Positions 36,599 to 45,076 of a stretch of DNA of 64,000 nt are shown piece after piece (the stretch's first letter is position 1; each line of letters starts with the position of its first letter). The position numbers and the translations under genes are program-made. The notes beneath the pieces are model-generated. The model had not been told where the DNA came from. It was given only the letters and a program-made list of their open reading frames with translations, and made no database searches. The stretch is from an uncultured Oscillospiraceae bacterium (GTDB taxonomy: Bacteria > Bacillota > Clostridia > Oscillospirales > Acutalibacteraceae), in assembly GCA_900545655.1 (NCBI GenBank), contig UQZY01000004.1, positions 15,464 through 79,463 on the forward strand. The letters are read 5' to 3'.

Positions 36599-37969
36599 TT
36601 AGATTATCCCCTTTTTTACCGACTCTATTACTTCCTCGAGTTTCATTCCTCTGCTGCCCTTGAAGGCGACTACATCGCCGGGCTTCAGTATCTGACAAAG
36701 GTGGTTTGTAAGTTCTTTTTTATCGTCGAAATCAAAGACGCGGATTACACCGTTTTGCTTTGCCGATTCCGCTGTCATCTTTGACAGGCTGCCGTACGTC
36801 AGAAGCAAATCCACGCCTGCGTCCGCAATGTATTTTCCGCAGTCAACGTGCGCTTTTTCGGAATATTCTCCGAGCTCCAGCATATCTGCAACAACCGCAA
36901 TTTTTCTGCGTCCTCCGCCGCCCTTTATCTTAAGAGTTTCGGAGAGAGCCTTCATGGAATCCGGACTTGCATTGTAGCAATCCTCTATGAGTGTTATGCC
37001 GTTTACGACTTCTATTTTTTCACGCATTCCGGACGGTTCATAAGACATAAGTGCCCTTGCGGCGGCATCGTTTTCAATACCAAGCTCATGTCCGACAAGA
37101 AGTGCCGCCAAAGCGTCATATACATTGTGAACACCTGTCGTCGGGATTGTTACGTCAAATTTTTCGTCACCTATTATTGCCGTAAACGTCGTTGAGTTAT
37201 CGTTATAAACAATATTTTCGGCTCTGATGTCCGCCGGATTATCTATTCCGAAGCGTTTAATACGGACTTTGTTTTCAAGACTTTCCTCAGTCACTGTGGA
37301 AAGCATATCATTGTCCGCATTCAGGATAAGCACGGCGCCTGCGGGAAGACCCTCGACGATTTCAAGCTTTGCCGCAAGTATTTCCTCGCGGCTTCCGAGA
37401 TTTTCGATGTGCGAAACGCCGATTCCCGTAATGACTGCCATCGTAGGCTGAACCGCTCTTGTAAGCCGGGATATCTCACCCTTATGATTCATACCCATCT
37501 CAATTACGGCTGCCGTATGCTCCTTTTCAAGGCCGAGCAAAACACGCGGTACACCTATCTCATTATTGAGGTTTCCCTGCGTTTTATGTGCATTGAACCT
37601 CGCGCCGAGCACATTCCATATCATTTCCTTTGTAGTTGTCTTACCTACGCTTCCGGTAAGGCCTACAATCGGGATGTCAAACTTTTTTCTGTAATGATTT
37701 GCAAGCGTCAAAAAGGCTTCGCCCGTATCCTCAACCTTTATGAGAGGAATACCGCAATCAACATCCTCGCTGACAAGAGCCGCAGCGGCACCGGCCTCCT
37801 TTGCCGCCTTTACAAAGCTGTGACCGTCAAGCCTTTCTCCTTTTATCGCGACAAACAAAGAGCCTTTTTTTGCCTCTCTGTTGTCTATAACAACCGAGTC
37901 AACCTCGGCATCGCCGGTAGCGATCCCCCGGCACGCCGCGGCAATTTCCCCGGTATTCATTCTGATCAT
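36599..37969 (-). CDS. murF: UDP-MurNAc-tripeptide-D-Ala-D-Ala ligase
   Basis: 456 residues. Mur ligase with the P-loop GSVGKTTTK (residues 106-114), central motifs TQGNLNNEIGVP and AVIEMGMNHKGEI, and EDCYNASPDSMK in the C-terminal domain. It completes the cytoplasmic pentapeptide precursor. GGAGG lies 9 nt before the ATG. murE, murD, murC and murB, usually nearby, are not in this cluster. Confidence 0.97.
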   Translation of the reverse strand: MIRMNTGEIAAACRGIATGDAEVDSVVIDNREAKKGSLFVAIKGERLDGHSFVKAAKEAGAAAALVSEDVDCGIPLIKVEDTGEAFLTLANHYRKKFDIPIVGLTGSVGKTTTKEMIWNVLGARFNAHKTQGNLNNEIGVPRVLLGLEKEHTAAVIEMGMNHKGEISRLTRAVQPTMAVITGIGVSHIENLGSREEILAAKLEIVEGLPAGAVLILNADNDMLSTVTEESLENKVRIKRFGIDNPADIRAENIVYNDNSTTFTAIIGDEKFDVTIPTTGVHNVYDALAALLVGHELGIENDAAARALMSYEPSGMREKIEVVNGITLIEDCYNASPDSMKALSETLKIKGGGGRRKIAVVADMLELGEYSEKAHVDCGKYIADAGVDLLLTYGSLSKMTAESAKQNGVIRVFDFDDKKELTNHLCQILKPGDVVAFKGSRGMKLEEVIESVKKGII

Positions 37970-37990
37970 AATACTTTTCCTCCAATGTTA

Positions 37991-40225
37991 CTACTCCGCA
38001 TGATCCTCAATGTCCTGACTCGTCTTAAACGAAACGGTAACTATCGTACCCATCGCCACTTCGGTATCTGCCGTAACGCTCTGCCTGTACGATGTAATCT
38101 CGGTTCCGGTAGTATATCCCGAGATTTTTATATTGATTCCGGAATTGATGGCCTTTCTGTTTGCCTCCGAAACCGTAAGTCCCGTAAGATCCGGAATCTT
38201 AACCTTTTCCGTATCGCTTACCTTTTCCGAATAGAGCACAACCAGACCGTTCTTCGGGATAACCTGACCTGCTGCGGGAGTCTGCGTTATAACGGTGTCG
38301 CCCGAGCCTATAACCTTTATGGTGAAGCCCTGAGCGGAAAGATCCTTCTTCGCCTGAGCAACGGTTGCTCCCACAAGATTCGGCGCCTTAACGTCGAGCT
38401 TTGCAAGCTCGGCCTCTGTGTACTGCGGCTCGATATTCAAATACTGCATAGTCTGTGAAATAACCTCTGCGGCAACGGGAGCGGCCACCGCACCGCCGCC
38501 GGTTGCTCCGTTCTTCGGTTCGTCCACAACGATAAGAACGGTTATCTCCGGATCGTCCGCAGGAGCAAATCCGCAGAAAGAGGCGATGTAATACTTATGC
38601 TCCTTATTCGTAAGCTTTTCAGAGGTACCGGTCTTTCCGGCAACCCTGTAGCCTGCAACGTATCCGTTTTTCGCGGTTCCTCCGGAAACAACGGCTTCCA
38701 TCATGGTTGCAACGGTATTTGCGGTTTTCTTCGAAATAACCTGACGCTTTATAGTCGGTGCCGTCTCCGCAATTTTATTTCCCTTTTCATCAAGCATTGC
38801 GCCGACGATATACGGTTGCATGAGCTTTCCGTTGTTTGCTATTGCATTGATAGCCGTGATTATCTGTATGGGACTCACCTGGAACGACTGCCCGAATGAG
38901 CAGGAAGCGAGAGATACGGCTGTGAGCTTATCCGCTGTGTAGTATGTAACATTCGGAGTCGGAATACTCTCCGCCGGCAGGTCTATACCCGTACCCTCGG
39001 AAAAACCGAACGCCTCAAAATAATCATAAAACTTCTCGGAGCCGAGTCTCTGGGCAATCTCTATGAAAATAGGGTTACATGAGTTGATAAGCGCCGTGGT
39101 AAAGTTTTCTCTGCCGTGACCGCTGTGGTTTACACAATGGTATGTTCTGTCCGCAACCTTTCTGCTGCCAGTACATACAAACATTTCATCCGGCGTTACA
39201 ACTCCCTCTTCAATTCCGGCGGACGCGGTTATGCACTTGAAAACCGAACCCGGCTCATAGGTGTCGCATATGGTTCTGTTTCTCCACTGTGCGTATCTCG
39301 CCTTTACGAGTGCTTCCTTTTTTTCTTTTTCATCGGTGATTTTATTTATTTCATCAAGCGTTGTCTGATTGCTGACCTCATAGGGATTGTTCGAATCAAA
39401 ATCCGGCTTTGTGCTCATGGCAAGAACGGCGCCGGTCTTTGTCTCCATAACGATTCCATATCCGTATGTCGCATTGTTATCGACAACTGCCTGTTCAAGA
39501 GCAGAGTCAAGATAGTACTGAATAACCTGATCAATCGTGAGCTGCAGGTTAACCCCCTGTTGTGCAGCATAGTAGGATTCATACTGTGCCGACATCTCGT
39601 ACTGCTTTGCGTTTTTTGCCGTCACGATACGTCCTGCCGTACCCGTAAGTATGTTGTTGTAGTAATACTCCAGTCCCGAACGTCCTACGTCATCCGTTCC
39701 GGTAAACCCTATAACGGTCGAAGCGAAATTTGAATACGGATAATAGCGCTTAACGTCATTATCCACACCGATTATCTGTCTGAAGCCTTTGTTTTCGGAC
39801 GCAAATTCAAGCACCTTTGTTTTTACGTCATACTCAACCTGCGATTTTATGAGAACATATCCGTACTTACTCTTGGCGCACTTCGCAAGAACGGTATCAT
39901 AGTCAAGCTCAAGTAGTTCACTAAGACCCTTTGCCACCCTTTCACGTTCTTCGTCGTCCGAAATCTTTGAAGGGTTGATGTAAACCTTCCAGACATCTGC
40001 ACTCTTTGCTATAACATTCATGTTCTTGTCGTAGATGGTTCCGCGCTGAGCTGTGACGGTCGTATCTGAAAGCTGCTGCGATTCAGCTTTCAATTTGTAC
40101 TCCTCACCGTGTATAAGGCTTGCATTGACAAGACCGAATGTACCCGCTCCGAATCCGATAAAGCAGGTTATAAATAAAGCTATAAGAGCTCTGTTTTTTA
40201 GCTGTTTGGTAGATTTTTTTGCCAT
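37991..40225 (-). CDS. PASTA-domain class B penicillin-binding protein (FtsI/SpoVD type)
   Basis: 744 residues from the ATG at 40225 (GGAGG 10 nt upstream); the longer frame is rejected. One membrane anchor (about 13-35), a dimerisation domain (about 55-210), and a transpeptidase with SVFK (catalytic Ser327), SCN (382-384) and KTGTS (531-535). Two C-terminal PASTA domains (about 612-670 and 675-740) resemble PBP2x and SpoVD. It crosslinks septal peptidoglycan, probably with the FtsW in the same cluster. Whether it is the vegetative or sporulation enzyme cannot be told. Confidence 0.94.
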   Translation of the reverse strand: MAKKSTKQLKNRALIALFITCFIGFGAGTFGLVNASLIHGEEYKLKAESQQLSDTTVTAQRGTIYDKNMNVIAKSADVWKVYINPSKISDDEERERVAKGLSELLELDYDTVLAKCAKSKYGYVLIKSQVEYDVKTKVLEFASENKGFRQIIGVDNDVKRYYPYSNFASTVIGFTGTDDVGRSGLEYYYNNILTGTAGRIVTAKNAKQYEMSAQYESYYAAQQGVNLQLTIDQVIQYYLDSALEQAVVDNNATYGYGIVMETKTGAVLAMSTKPDFDSNNPYEVSNQTTLDEINKITDEKEKKEALVKARYAQWRNRTICDTYEPGSVFKCITASAGIEEGVVTPDEMFVCTGSRKVADRTYHCVNHSGHGRENFTTALINSCNPIFIEIAQRLGSEKFYDYFEAFGFSEGTGIDLPAESIPTPNVTYYTADKLTAVSLASCSFGQSFQVSPIQIITAINAIANNGKLMQPYIVGAMLDEKGNKIAETAPTIKRQVISKKTANTVATMMEAVVSGGTAKNGYVAGYRVAGKTGTSEKLTNKEHKYYIASFCGFAPADDPEITVLIVVDEPKNGATGGGAVAAPVAAEVISQTMQYLNIEPQYTEAELAKLDVKAPNLVGATVAQAKKDLSAQGFTIKVIGSGDTVITQTPAAGQVIPKNGLVVLYSEKVSDTEKVKIPDLTGLTVSEANRKAINSGINIKISGYTTGTEITSYRQSVTADTEVAMGTIVTVSFKTSQDIEDHAE

Positions 40226-40263
40226 AAAGTGCTGACCTCCGCGCCACCCTAAATTACGACTAT

Positions 40264-40292
40264 GAGAGTTAGGAAGTAAATTCCTAACTCTC
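40264..40292. other. Stem-loop between ftsL and the PBP gene
   Basis: Perfect 12-bp arms GAGAGTTAGGAA / TTCCTAACTCTC with a 5-nt loop, inside the dcw transcript. No T tract follows on the minus strand, so it is not a standard terminator; it may be an RNA processing or stability element. Confidence 0.7.
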
Positions 40293-40303
40293 AAATTTAT
40301 ACG

Positions 40304-40840
40304 TTATTTTACATGAAAATATGCCTTCATGGTTTCCCACAGACTGCGGTGAACTTTTCCGCCGCTAACCGAAACCTTGTCACCCTTTGAAAGGTCCACA
40401 TATGACACCTGATAATTTTCAACCTTCACCATACCGAGTGTATTCTGTGCGTATTCATCAACCTTGTCAAGCGAGATGATCGAGTCCAGTTGCATATTCA
40501 GTCTTGTGTTTTCGCTGTCCAGTATACTTATCTCTGAATTGATAGTGTCCAGCTGTCTGTCAAGCTCATCCACCTGAACTCTGCTGTAAATCTGGAAAGC
40601 TATAAGCGAGAAGAATACCGCACATACCATCAAAACCTTTAAGGCCTTTGCCCTGCTCCTTCTCGATTCAGCCCGTAGCTGCGCCCGTGTCTTTTCTATG
40701 ACTCTGGGCTTTTGTACCTGTCTTCTTTCCGGAGCACCGGGCATTTTTCTTTTCGGTACTGCCGCGCTTCCGTATGCGCTGCTTTGCATTCTGTTGTAAT
40801 CAATCGCTTCTGTTCCCCTGTATGCCACCGGCTCCACCAC
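40304..40840 (-). CDS. ftsL: FtsL-like septum protein
   Basis: 178 residues. A basic, disordered cytoplasmic N-terminus (about 1-65), one membrane segment (about 68-85) and a coiled coil (VQVDELDRQLDTINSEISIL onward) followed by the LGMVKVE motif common in FtsL/DivIC proteins. It stabilises the FtsQ-FtsL-FtsB-type complex at the septum. The start is uncertain: GTG codons at 40840, 40837 and 40828 lie close to AAGGG and GGTGG sites. The assignment rests on topology, coiled coil and position between rsmH and the PBP. Confidence 0.85.
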   Translation of the reverse strand: MVEPVAYRGTEAIDYNRMQSSAYGSAAVPKRKMPGAPERRQVQKPRVIEKTRAQLRAESRRSRAKALKVLMVCAVFFSLIAFQIYSRVQVDELDRQLDTINSEISILDSENTRLNMQLDSIISLDKVDEYAQNTLGMVKVENYQVSYVDLSKGDKVSVSGGKVHRSLWETMKAYFHVK

Positions 40841-40911
40841 CCTTCGTTTTAAGATTTTGTTCCGATAATTCTTCGTTTTATATATGTTTTATTTATTTTT
40901 CCTTATATACC

Positions 40912-41850
40912 CTATTCCTTTATCTTCATTACAGATCTGAGCTTTGCGCTTCGGGCTCTCTGATTAACCGAGAGTTCCTCCTCGCCGGCACTTTTGAACT
41001 TAAAGCAAAGCTTTCCGCGCGGAGTCTTCCCGCATACGCAGACGGGAAACTCAGGAGGACACGTACACCCCTCACAAAATCTCGCGAAGGTTTGCTTCAC
41101 CGTTCTGTCCTCCAGAGAGTGAAATGTAATAATTGATAAAACTCCGCCGACTTTCAGACAGTCAAACATATCCTCAAGTGAACCTCCGAGCTTTTCAAGC
41201 TCACCGTTTACTTCGATACGCAGTGCCTGAAATGTACGCCTCGCGGGATGACCGTTTCGCCTGGCCTTTGCCGGAACCGAACCGGATACTATTTCAGCAA
41301 GCCTGAGCGTAGTTTCTATAGGCTCACGCTCACGTTCTCTTACAATACTTCTGGCAATACCTGCGGCATATCTTTCCTCGCCGTAATCTCTGATAATTCT
41401 GCGCAGCTCGCTCTCAGGCAAGGTATTGCAGAGTTCAGCCGCCGTCCGCCCCTCCATGCTCATACGCATATCCAGAGGGGCGTCTGAATGGAATGAAAAT
41501 CCACGCTCGGCTGTATCAAGTTGGTGAGAACTCACCCCGAGATCTGCAAGTATCCCGTCAACGGATTCAACCTGCAAATCCCTCAAAACTGCTTTTATGT
41601 TGCAGTAATTATCATGTACTACTGTCACACGCGAATCGGCACCGAGACGTTTTTGTAAAATCTCAATCGCCTCCGGGTCTCTGTCCACACAGATAAGCCG
41701 GCCGTTTTCGCCGAGTTTTTCAAGTATCCCGCGCGAATGACCGCCGCCGCCCGCTGTCGCGTCAACGTATGTTCCGTCTTCTTTAATATTTAAAGATGTA
41801 ATAGTTTCATTATAGAGAACAGGTATATGTTCAAACTCAGCCCCTGCCAT
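40912..41850 (-). CDS. rsmH: 16S rRNA (cytosine-1402-N4)-methyltransferase
   Basis: 312 residues. N-terminal HIPVLYNETI, SAM motif VDATAGGGGHSRGIL, VDRDPEAI, then ADLGVSSHQLD with the inserted helical domain and FHSLEDRTVKQTF. It methylates C1402 in the decoding centre. The start ATG shares one base with the mraZ stop codon (TGATG). Confidence 0.97.
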   Translation of the reverse strand: MAGAEFEHIPVLYNETITSLNIKEDGTYVDATAGGGGHSRGILEKLGENGRLICVDRDPEAIEILQKRLGADSRVTVVHDNYCNIKAVLRDLQVESVDGILADLGVSSHQLDTAERGFSFHSDAPLDMRMSMEGRTAAELCNTLPESELRRIIRDYGEERYAAGIARSIVREREREPIETTLRLAEIVSGSVPAKARRNGHPARRTFQALRIEVNGELEKLGGSLEDMFDCLKVGGVLSIITFHSLEDRTVKQTFARFCEGCTCPPEFPVCVCGKTPRGKLCFKFKSAGEEELSVNQRARSAKLRSVMKIKE

Positions 41851-42269
41851 CAGAATACTACCTCGATGTCAAGGTCGTCCGCCGAACGCGTCATGTATGT
41901 ATCCGACTCGTACTCCTCAGCGTCCCATACTTCAAACTTGTTTCCCGCACCTGCTATAACGATATCTTTTTTAAGCTTTGCATATCCTATAAGATCCGCT
42001 TTTATCGTAAAGCGGCCCTGCTTGTCCATCTCAACAATATCCGCTGCTTCAAAGAAGCTTCTCTTGTAACGTCTGAACTCGGGAGTTCCCGGGAGAGCCT
42101 TAACCTGAGCGGCTACCTTTTCCCATTCCTCCTGTGAGTAGATGTAAAGACATGTGTCGGGAGCTTTACATACAACAAAGGTGTCTCCGAGATACTCTCT
42201 GTACTTCGAAGGAATGAATATACGGTTCTTAGCGTCAAGACTGTGATTGTAGAGACCTAAAAAGTCCAT
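41850..42269 (-). CDS. mraZ: Transcriptional regulator MraZ
   Basis: 139 residues with two tandem AbrB-like swapped-hairpin repeats (NHSLDAKNRIFIPSKYREYL and VEMDKQGRFTIKADLIGYAK). MraZ binds repeats upstream of its own gene and controls dcw transcription. GGAGGG lies 8 nt before the ATG. A matching repeat cluster lies just upstream. Confidence 0.97.
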   Translation of the reverse strand: MDFLGLYNHSLDAKNRIFIPSKYREYLGDTFVVCKAPDTCLYIYSQEEWEKVAAQVKALPGTPEFRRYKRSFFEAADIVEMDKQGRFTIKADLIGYAKLKKDIVIAGAGNKFEVWDAEEYESDTYMTRSADDLDIEVVF

Positions 42270-42289
42270 ATACCATTCCCTCCTTTTAC

Positions 42290-42328
42290 ACCACTTTGCA
42301 CCTTTTTACTATACTTTTGCTCCACTTT
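42290..42328 (-). promoter_or_regulatory. MraZ box
   Basis: On the minus strand, AAAGTGGAG, AAAAAGGTGC and AAAGTGGTG recur at intervals of about 10 bp just downstream of the -10 element, matching the GTGG-type direct repeats MraZ binds. Predicted negative autoregulation. Confidence 0.75.
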
Positions 42329-42336
42329 ATAGTTTC

Positions 42337-42365
42337 AGTATAGTATTACTACTCCTTTAATGCAA
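42337..42365 (-). promoter_or_regulatory. Promoter of mraZ and the dcw cluster
   Basis: TTGCAT (42360-42365), 17-bp spacer, TATACT (42337-42342) on the minus strand, immediately upstream of the MraZ box. Confidence 0.78.
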
Positions 42366-42426
42366 GTAAATCTTTTTCCAAAATTGTGGTGTCGAATTTT
42401 GTCGAGCACAATATATAGTGGTTGCC

Positions 42427-42450
42427 TGAAAAAATTTTAAAATTTTTTCA
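42427..42450. other. Perfect 24-bp A/T-rich palindrome
   Basis: TGAAAAAATTTT joined to its exact complement, with no spacer. It lies about 60 bp upstream of the mraZ -35. It could be a protein-binding or intrinsically curved site; no gene ends near it, so a terminator role is unlikely. Confidence 0.75.
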
Positions 42451-42493
42451 TTCATCTGTTAATTTTATGTTAAAAGGAACATTTTTTGTATTT

Positions 42494-42620
42494 CAACTCG
42501 TAAGTAGCCTGCGTGCTGCATATGGTTTGTATGTACGCTGCGGCTTATGTATCGGCTGTGTTCTGTTGCCTACGGTTTTTATGTTATGTTTTCTGTAACT
42601 TGTGAGTTTCCTGCGTGCTG
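42494..42620. repeat. Two 25-bp imperfect direct repeats 102 bp apart
   Basis: 42494-42518 and 42596-42620 share the core CCTGCGTGCTG and a preceding AACT(C/T)GT(A/G)AGT. They lie in the 626-bp mraZ-hppA gap, whose middle (42480-42720) is richer in G+C than its surroundings and contains further CTGCGG/CGGCTG fragments. No gene is seen there. Confidence 0.65.
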
Positions 42621-42797
42621 TACAAGAATTAGATACCGTATATGCAAGCTGCGTGTGTCGCCGGTTGTTGAGCCGAAAAAGCAAAATATATTTGTGAAAT
42701 TTTTAACATACGCAACTTGCAGTCGTTCATAAAATAAAAACAACTTTTTCTCGCCTATTTTGTTATATATATGTCAATCTCAAATGACCGGTTTTTG

Positions 42798-42826
42798 TTG
42801 AAATTAGGTTGTATGGGTGCTAGAAT
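42798..42826 (+). promoter_or_regulatory. Promoter of the membrane pyrophosphatase gene
   Basis: TTGAAA (42798-42803), 17-bp spacer, TAGAAT (42821-42826). Confidence 0.75.
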
Positions 42827-42895
42827 ATCATCATCCTTTCAGACGATGTCGGAGTTTTTACACATCTCTGAAATTTTAAAAATGGAGGATTTAAA

Positions 42896-44941
42896 ATGGA
42901 AAAATTCATTTTCCTTGTTCCCCTTTCGGGATTGATTGCCCTTTTCTTTGCGCTTTTCCTTGCGTTCAGAATCAATAAGGCACCCGAGGGAACAGACAGA
43001 ATGAAAGAAATTGCCGGAAACATTCATGACGGTGCAATGGCATTTCTTACTTCCGAGTACAAGATTTTGGTTATCTTCGCTGTTGTTCTCTTCGTAATCA
43101 TCGGAATAGCACTTCCTAACGGATGGATAACGGGTATCTGCTTTGTTGCAGGTGCGCTTTTTTCTGTGCTCGCAGGTTTCTTTGGTATGCAAGTTGCAAC
43201 CAAGGCAAATGTCAGAACGGCTAACGCCGCTAAAGAGAGCGGAATGAACAAGGCTCTCTCAATCGCTTTCTCGGGCGGTGCAGTAATGGGTATGTCGGTT
43301 GTAGGACTCGGTCTTCTCGGCATAGGTCTTATCTACATACTCACTAAAGGAGACACTAACGTATTGTTCGGCTTCTCACTCGGTGCTTCTTCTATAGCAC
43401 TCTTTGCACGTGTAGGCGGCGGTATCTACACAAAGGCTGCCGATGTCGGCGCAGACCTCGTAGGCAAGGTTGAAAACAACATCCCCGAGGACGACCCGAG
43501 AAACCCTGCCGTTATCGCAGATAACGTTGGCGACAACGTAGGTGACGTTGCAGGAATGGGTGCAGACCTTTACGAATCATATGTAGGCTCTGTTGTTTCG
43601 GCTGTTACACTCGGTGCCCTTCTAACAAAAGAAGGAGCTGTGGTAACACCTCTTTTTGAAAATGCAGGTGTTCTCTATCCGCTTTTCCTTTCGGCACTCG
43701 GAATAATCGCATCTATCATTTCAACCTTCTTCGTAAGAGGAAAGGACGGCTCTAACCCCCACACGGCTCTCAAGGTTGCTCAGTGGGTTTCTTCGGGTCT
43801 CGTGATTATCGCGGCTTTTGTTCTCTGCAAGATGTGCTTTGTCGGAATCGGAGCCTTCATCGCAATTATCGCAGGACTCATAGTAGGACTTCTTATCGGA
43901 ACAGTAACAGAGGTTTATACGTCCGACTCATACAAATCGGTTAAGAAAATCGCGGAGCAGTCTCAAACCGGCCCCGCAACAACTATCATCTCAGGACTTT
44001 CGGTAGGTATGCTTTCAACAGCTATTCCCATCGTTCTAATAGCAGTCGGCATATTCCTTGCATTCAAGTTTGCAGGACTCTACGGTATTGCTCTTGCAGC
44101 CGTAGGTATGCTTTCAACCACAGGTATTACCGTTGCCGTTGACGCATACGGTCCTATTGCCGACAACGCAGGCGGTATTGCCGAGATGTCGGGTCTTGAT
44201 GAAAGCGTACGTGAAATCACCGACAAGCTTGACTCTGTAGGAAACACAACAGCCGCTGTCGGCAAAGGCTTTGCCATAGGCTCAGCCGCACTTACGGCGC
44301 TTGCTCTCTTCTCGACATTTACGGAGAGTATAAACGCAAAATATGCCGAGCTCGGCAAAGCAGCCATCTCTATAAATGTTACGGATGCTCTCGTGGTTAT
44401 CGGACTATTCATAGGCGGTATGCTTCCGTTCCTCTTCTCGGCTTTCACCATGGACTCTGTCGGCAAGGCTGCAAATCAGATGATTGAAGAGGTTCGCCGT
44501 CAGTTCAGAGAGATACCGGGAATACTTGAAGGAAAGGCAAACCCCGACTATAAAAAGTGTGTTTCCATCTCCACACAGGCAGCCCTTAAGGAAATGATAA
44601 TACCGGGTATTATCGCTGTTGTAGTTCCTCTTGTTGTAGGCTTTATTTTAGGTCCCGAAGCACTCGGCGGACTTCTTGCAGGCTCTCTTATCACCGGCGT
44701 TCTTATGGCTATCTTCATGTCAAACGCAGGCGGCGCCTGGGATAACGCAAAGAAGTATATCGAAGGTGGAAATTACGGCGGAAAAGGCTCGGAGGCTCAT
44801 CACGCTGCAGTTGTAGGTGATACAGTCGGAGATCCCTTTAAAGACACATCCGGTCCTTCGATAAATATCCTTATCAAACTCATGACCGTTATCTCCACCG
44901 TATTTGCTACCGTTATAGCAACCTACGGCGGACTTATCTGA
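42896..44941 (+). CDS. hppA: Membrane-bound ion-pumping pyrophosphatase
   Basis: 681 residues, about 16 membrane segments. It couples pyrophosphate hydrolysis to H+ or Na+ export. The substrate loop [36 protein letters not shown], and the C-terminal [15 protein letters not shown] are intact. Ala in [11 protein letters not shown], where K+-independent enzymes carry Lys, indicates the K+-dependent subfamily. Na+ versus H+ specificity cannot be settled by eye. GGAGGA lies 6 nt before the ATG. Monocistronic, with its own promoter and terminator. Confidence 0.97.
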   Translation: MEKFIFLVPLSGLIALFFALFLAFRINKAPEGTDRMKEIAGNIHDGAMAFLTSEYKILVIFAVVLFVIIGIALPNGWITGICFVAGALFSVLAGFFGMQVATKANVRTANAAKESGMNKALSIAFSGGAVMGMSVVGLGLLGIGLIYILTKGDTNVLFGFSLGASSIALFARVGGGIYTKAADVGADLVGKVENNIPEDDPRNPAVIADNVGDNVGDVAGMGADLYESYVGSVVSAVTLGALLTKEGAVVTPLFENAGVLYPLFLSALGIIASIISTFFVRGKDGSNPHTALKVAQWVSSGLVIIAAFVLCKMCFVGIGAFIAIIAGLIVGLLIGTVTEVYTSDSYKSVKKIAEQSQTGPATTIISGLSVGMLSTAIPIVLIAVGIFLAFKFAGLYGIALAAVGMLSTTGITVAVDAYGPIADNAGGIAEMSGLDESVREITDKLDSVGNTTAAVGKGFAIGSAALTALALFSTFTESINAKYAELGKAAISINVTDALVVIGLFIGGMLPFLFSAFTMDSVGKAANQMIEEVRRQFREIPGILEGKANPDYKKCVSISTQAALKEMIIPGIIAVVVPLVVGFILGPEALGGLLAGSLITGVLMAIFMSNAGGAWDNAKKYIEGGNYGGKGSEAHHAAVVGDTVGDPFKDTSGPSINILIKLMTVISTVFATVIATYGGLI

Positions 44942-44962
44942 TAAAAAAGAAATAAAGACAAT

Positions 44963-44997
44963 AAAAATGAGCAGTCGTGAGACTGCTCATTTTTTTA
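44963..44997 (+). terminator. Intrinsic terminator after hppA
   Basis: 14-bp arms AAAAATGAGCAGTC / GACTGCTCATTTTT with a GTGA loop and T run. Confidence 0.9.
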
Positions 44998-45076
44998 TGT
45001 TTGTTTTCCGCTTTTAACGGTTTTTGCCTTAAACTATTTTTAGATAAGGTCTAAACTTTTCTAAGTAAACTTTAAA

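Noticed and set aside
37409..38458. 349-residue plus-strand frame antisense to murF and the PBP gene
   Set aside because: It is an antisense shadow over two clearly conserved genes, with no promoter, ribosome site or recognisable protein features.
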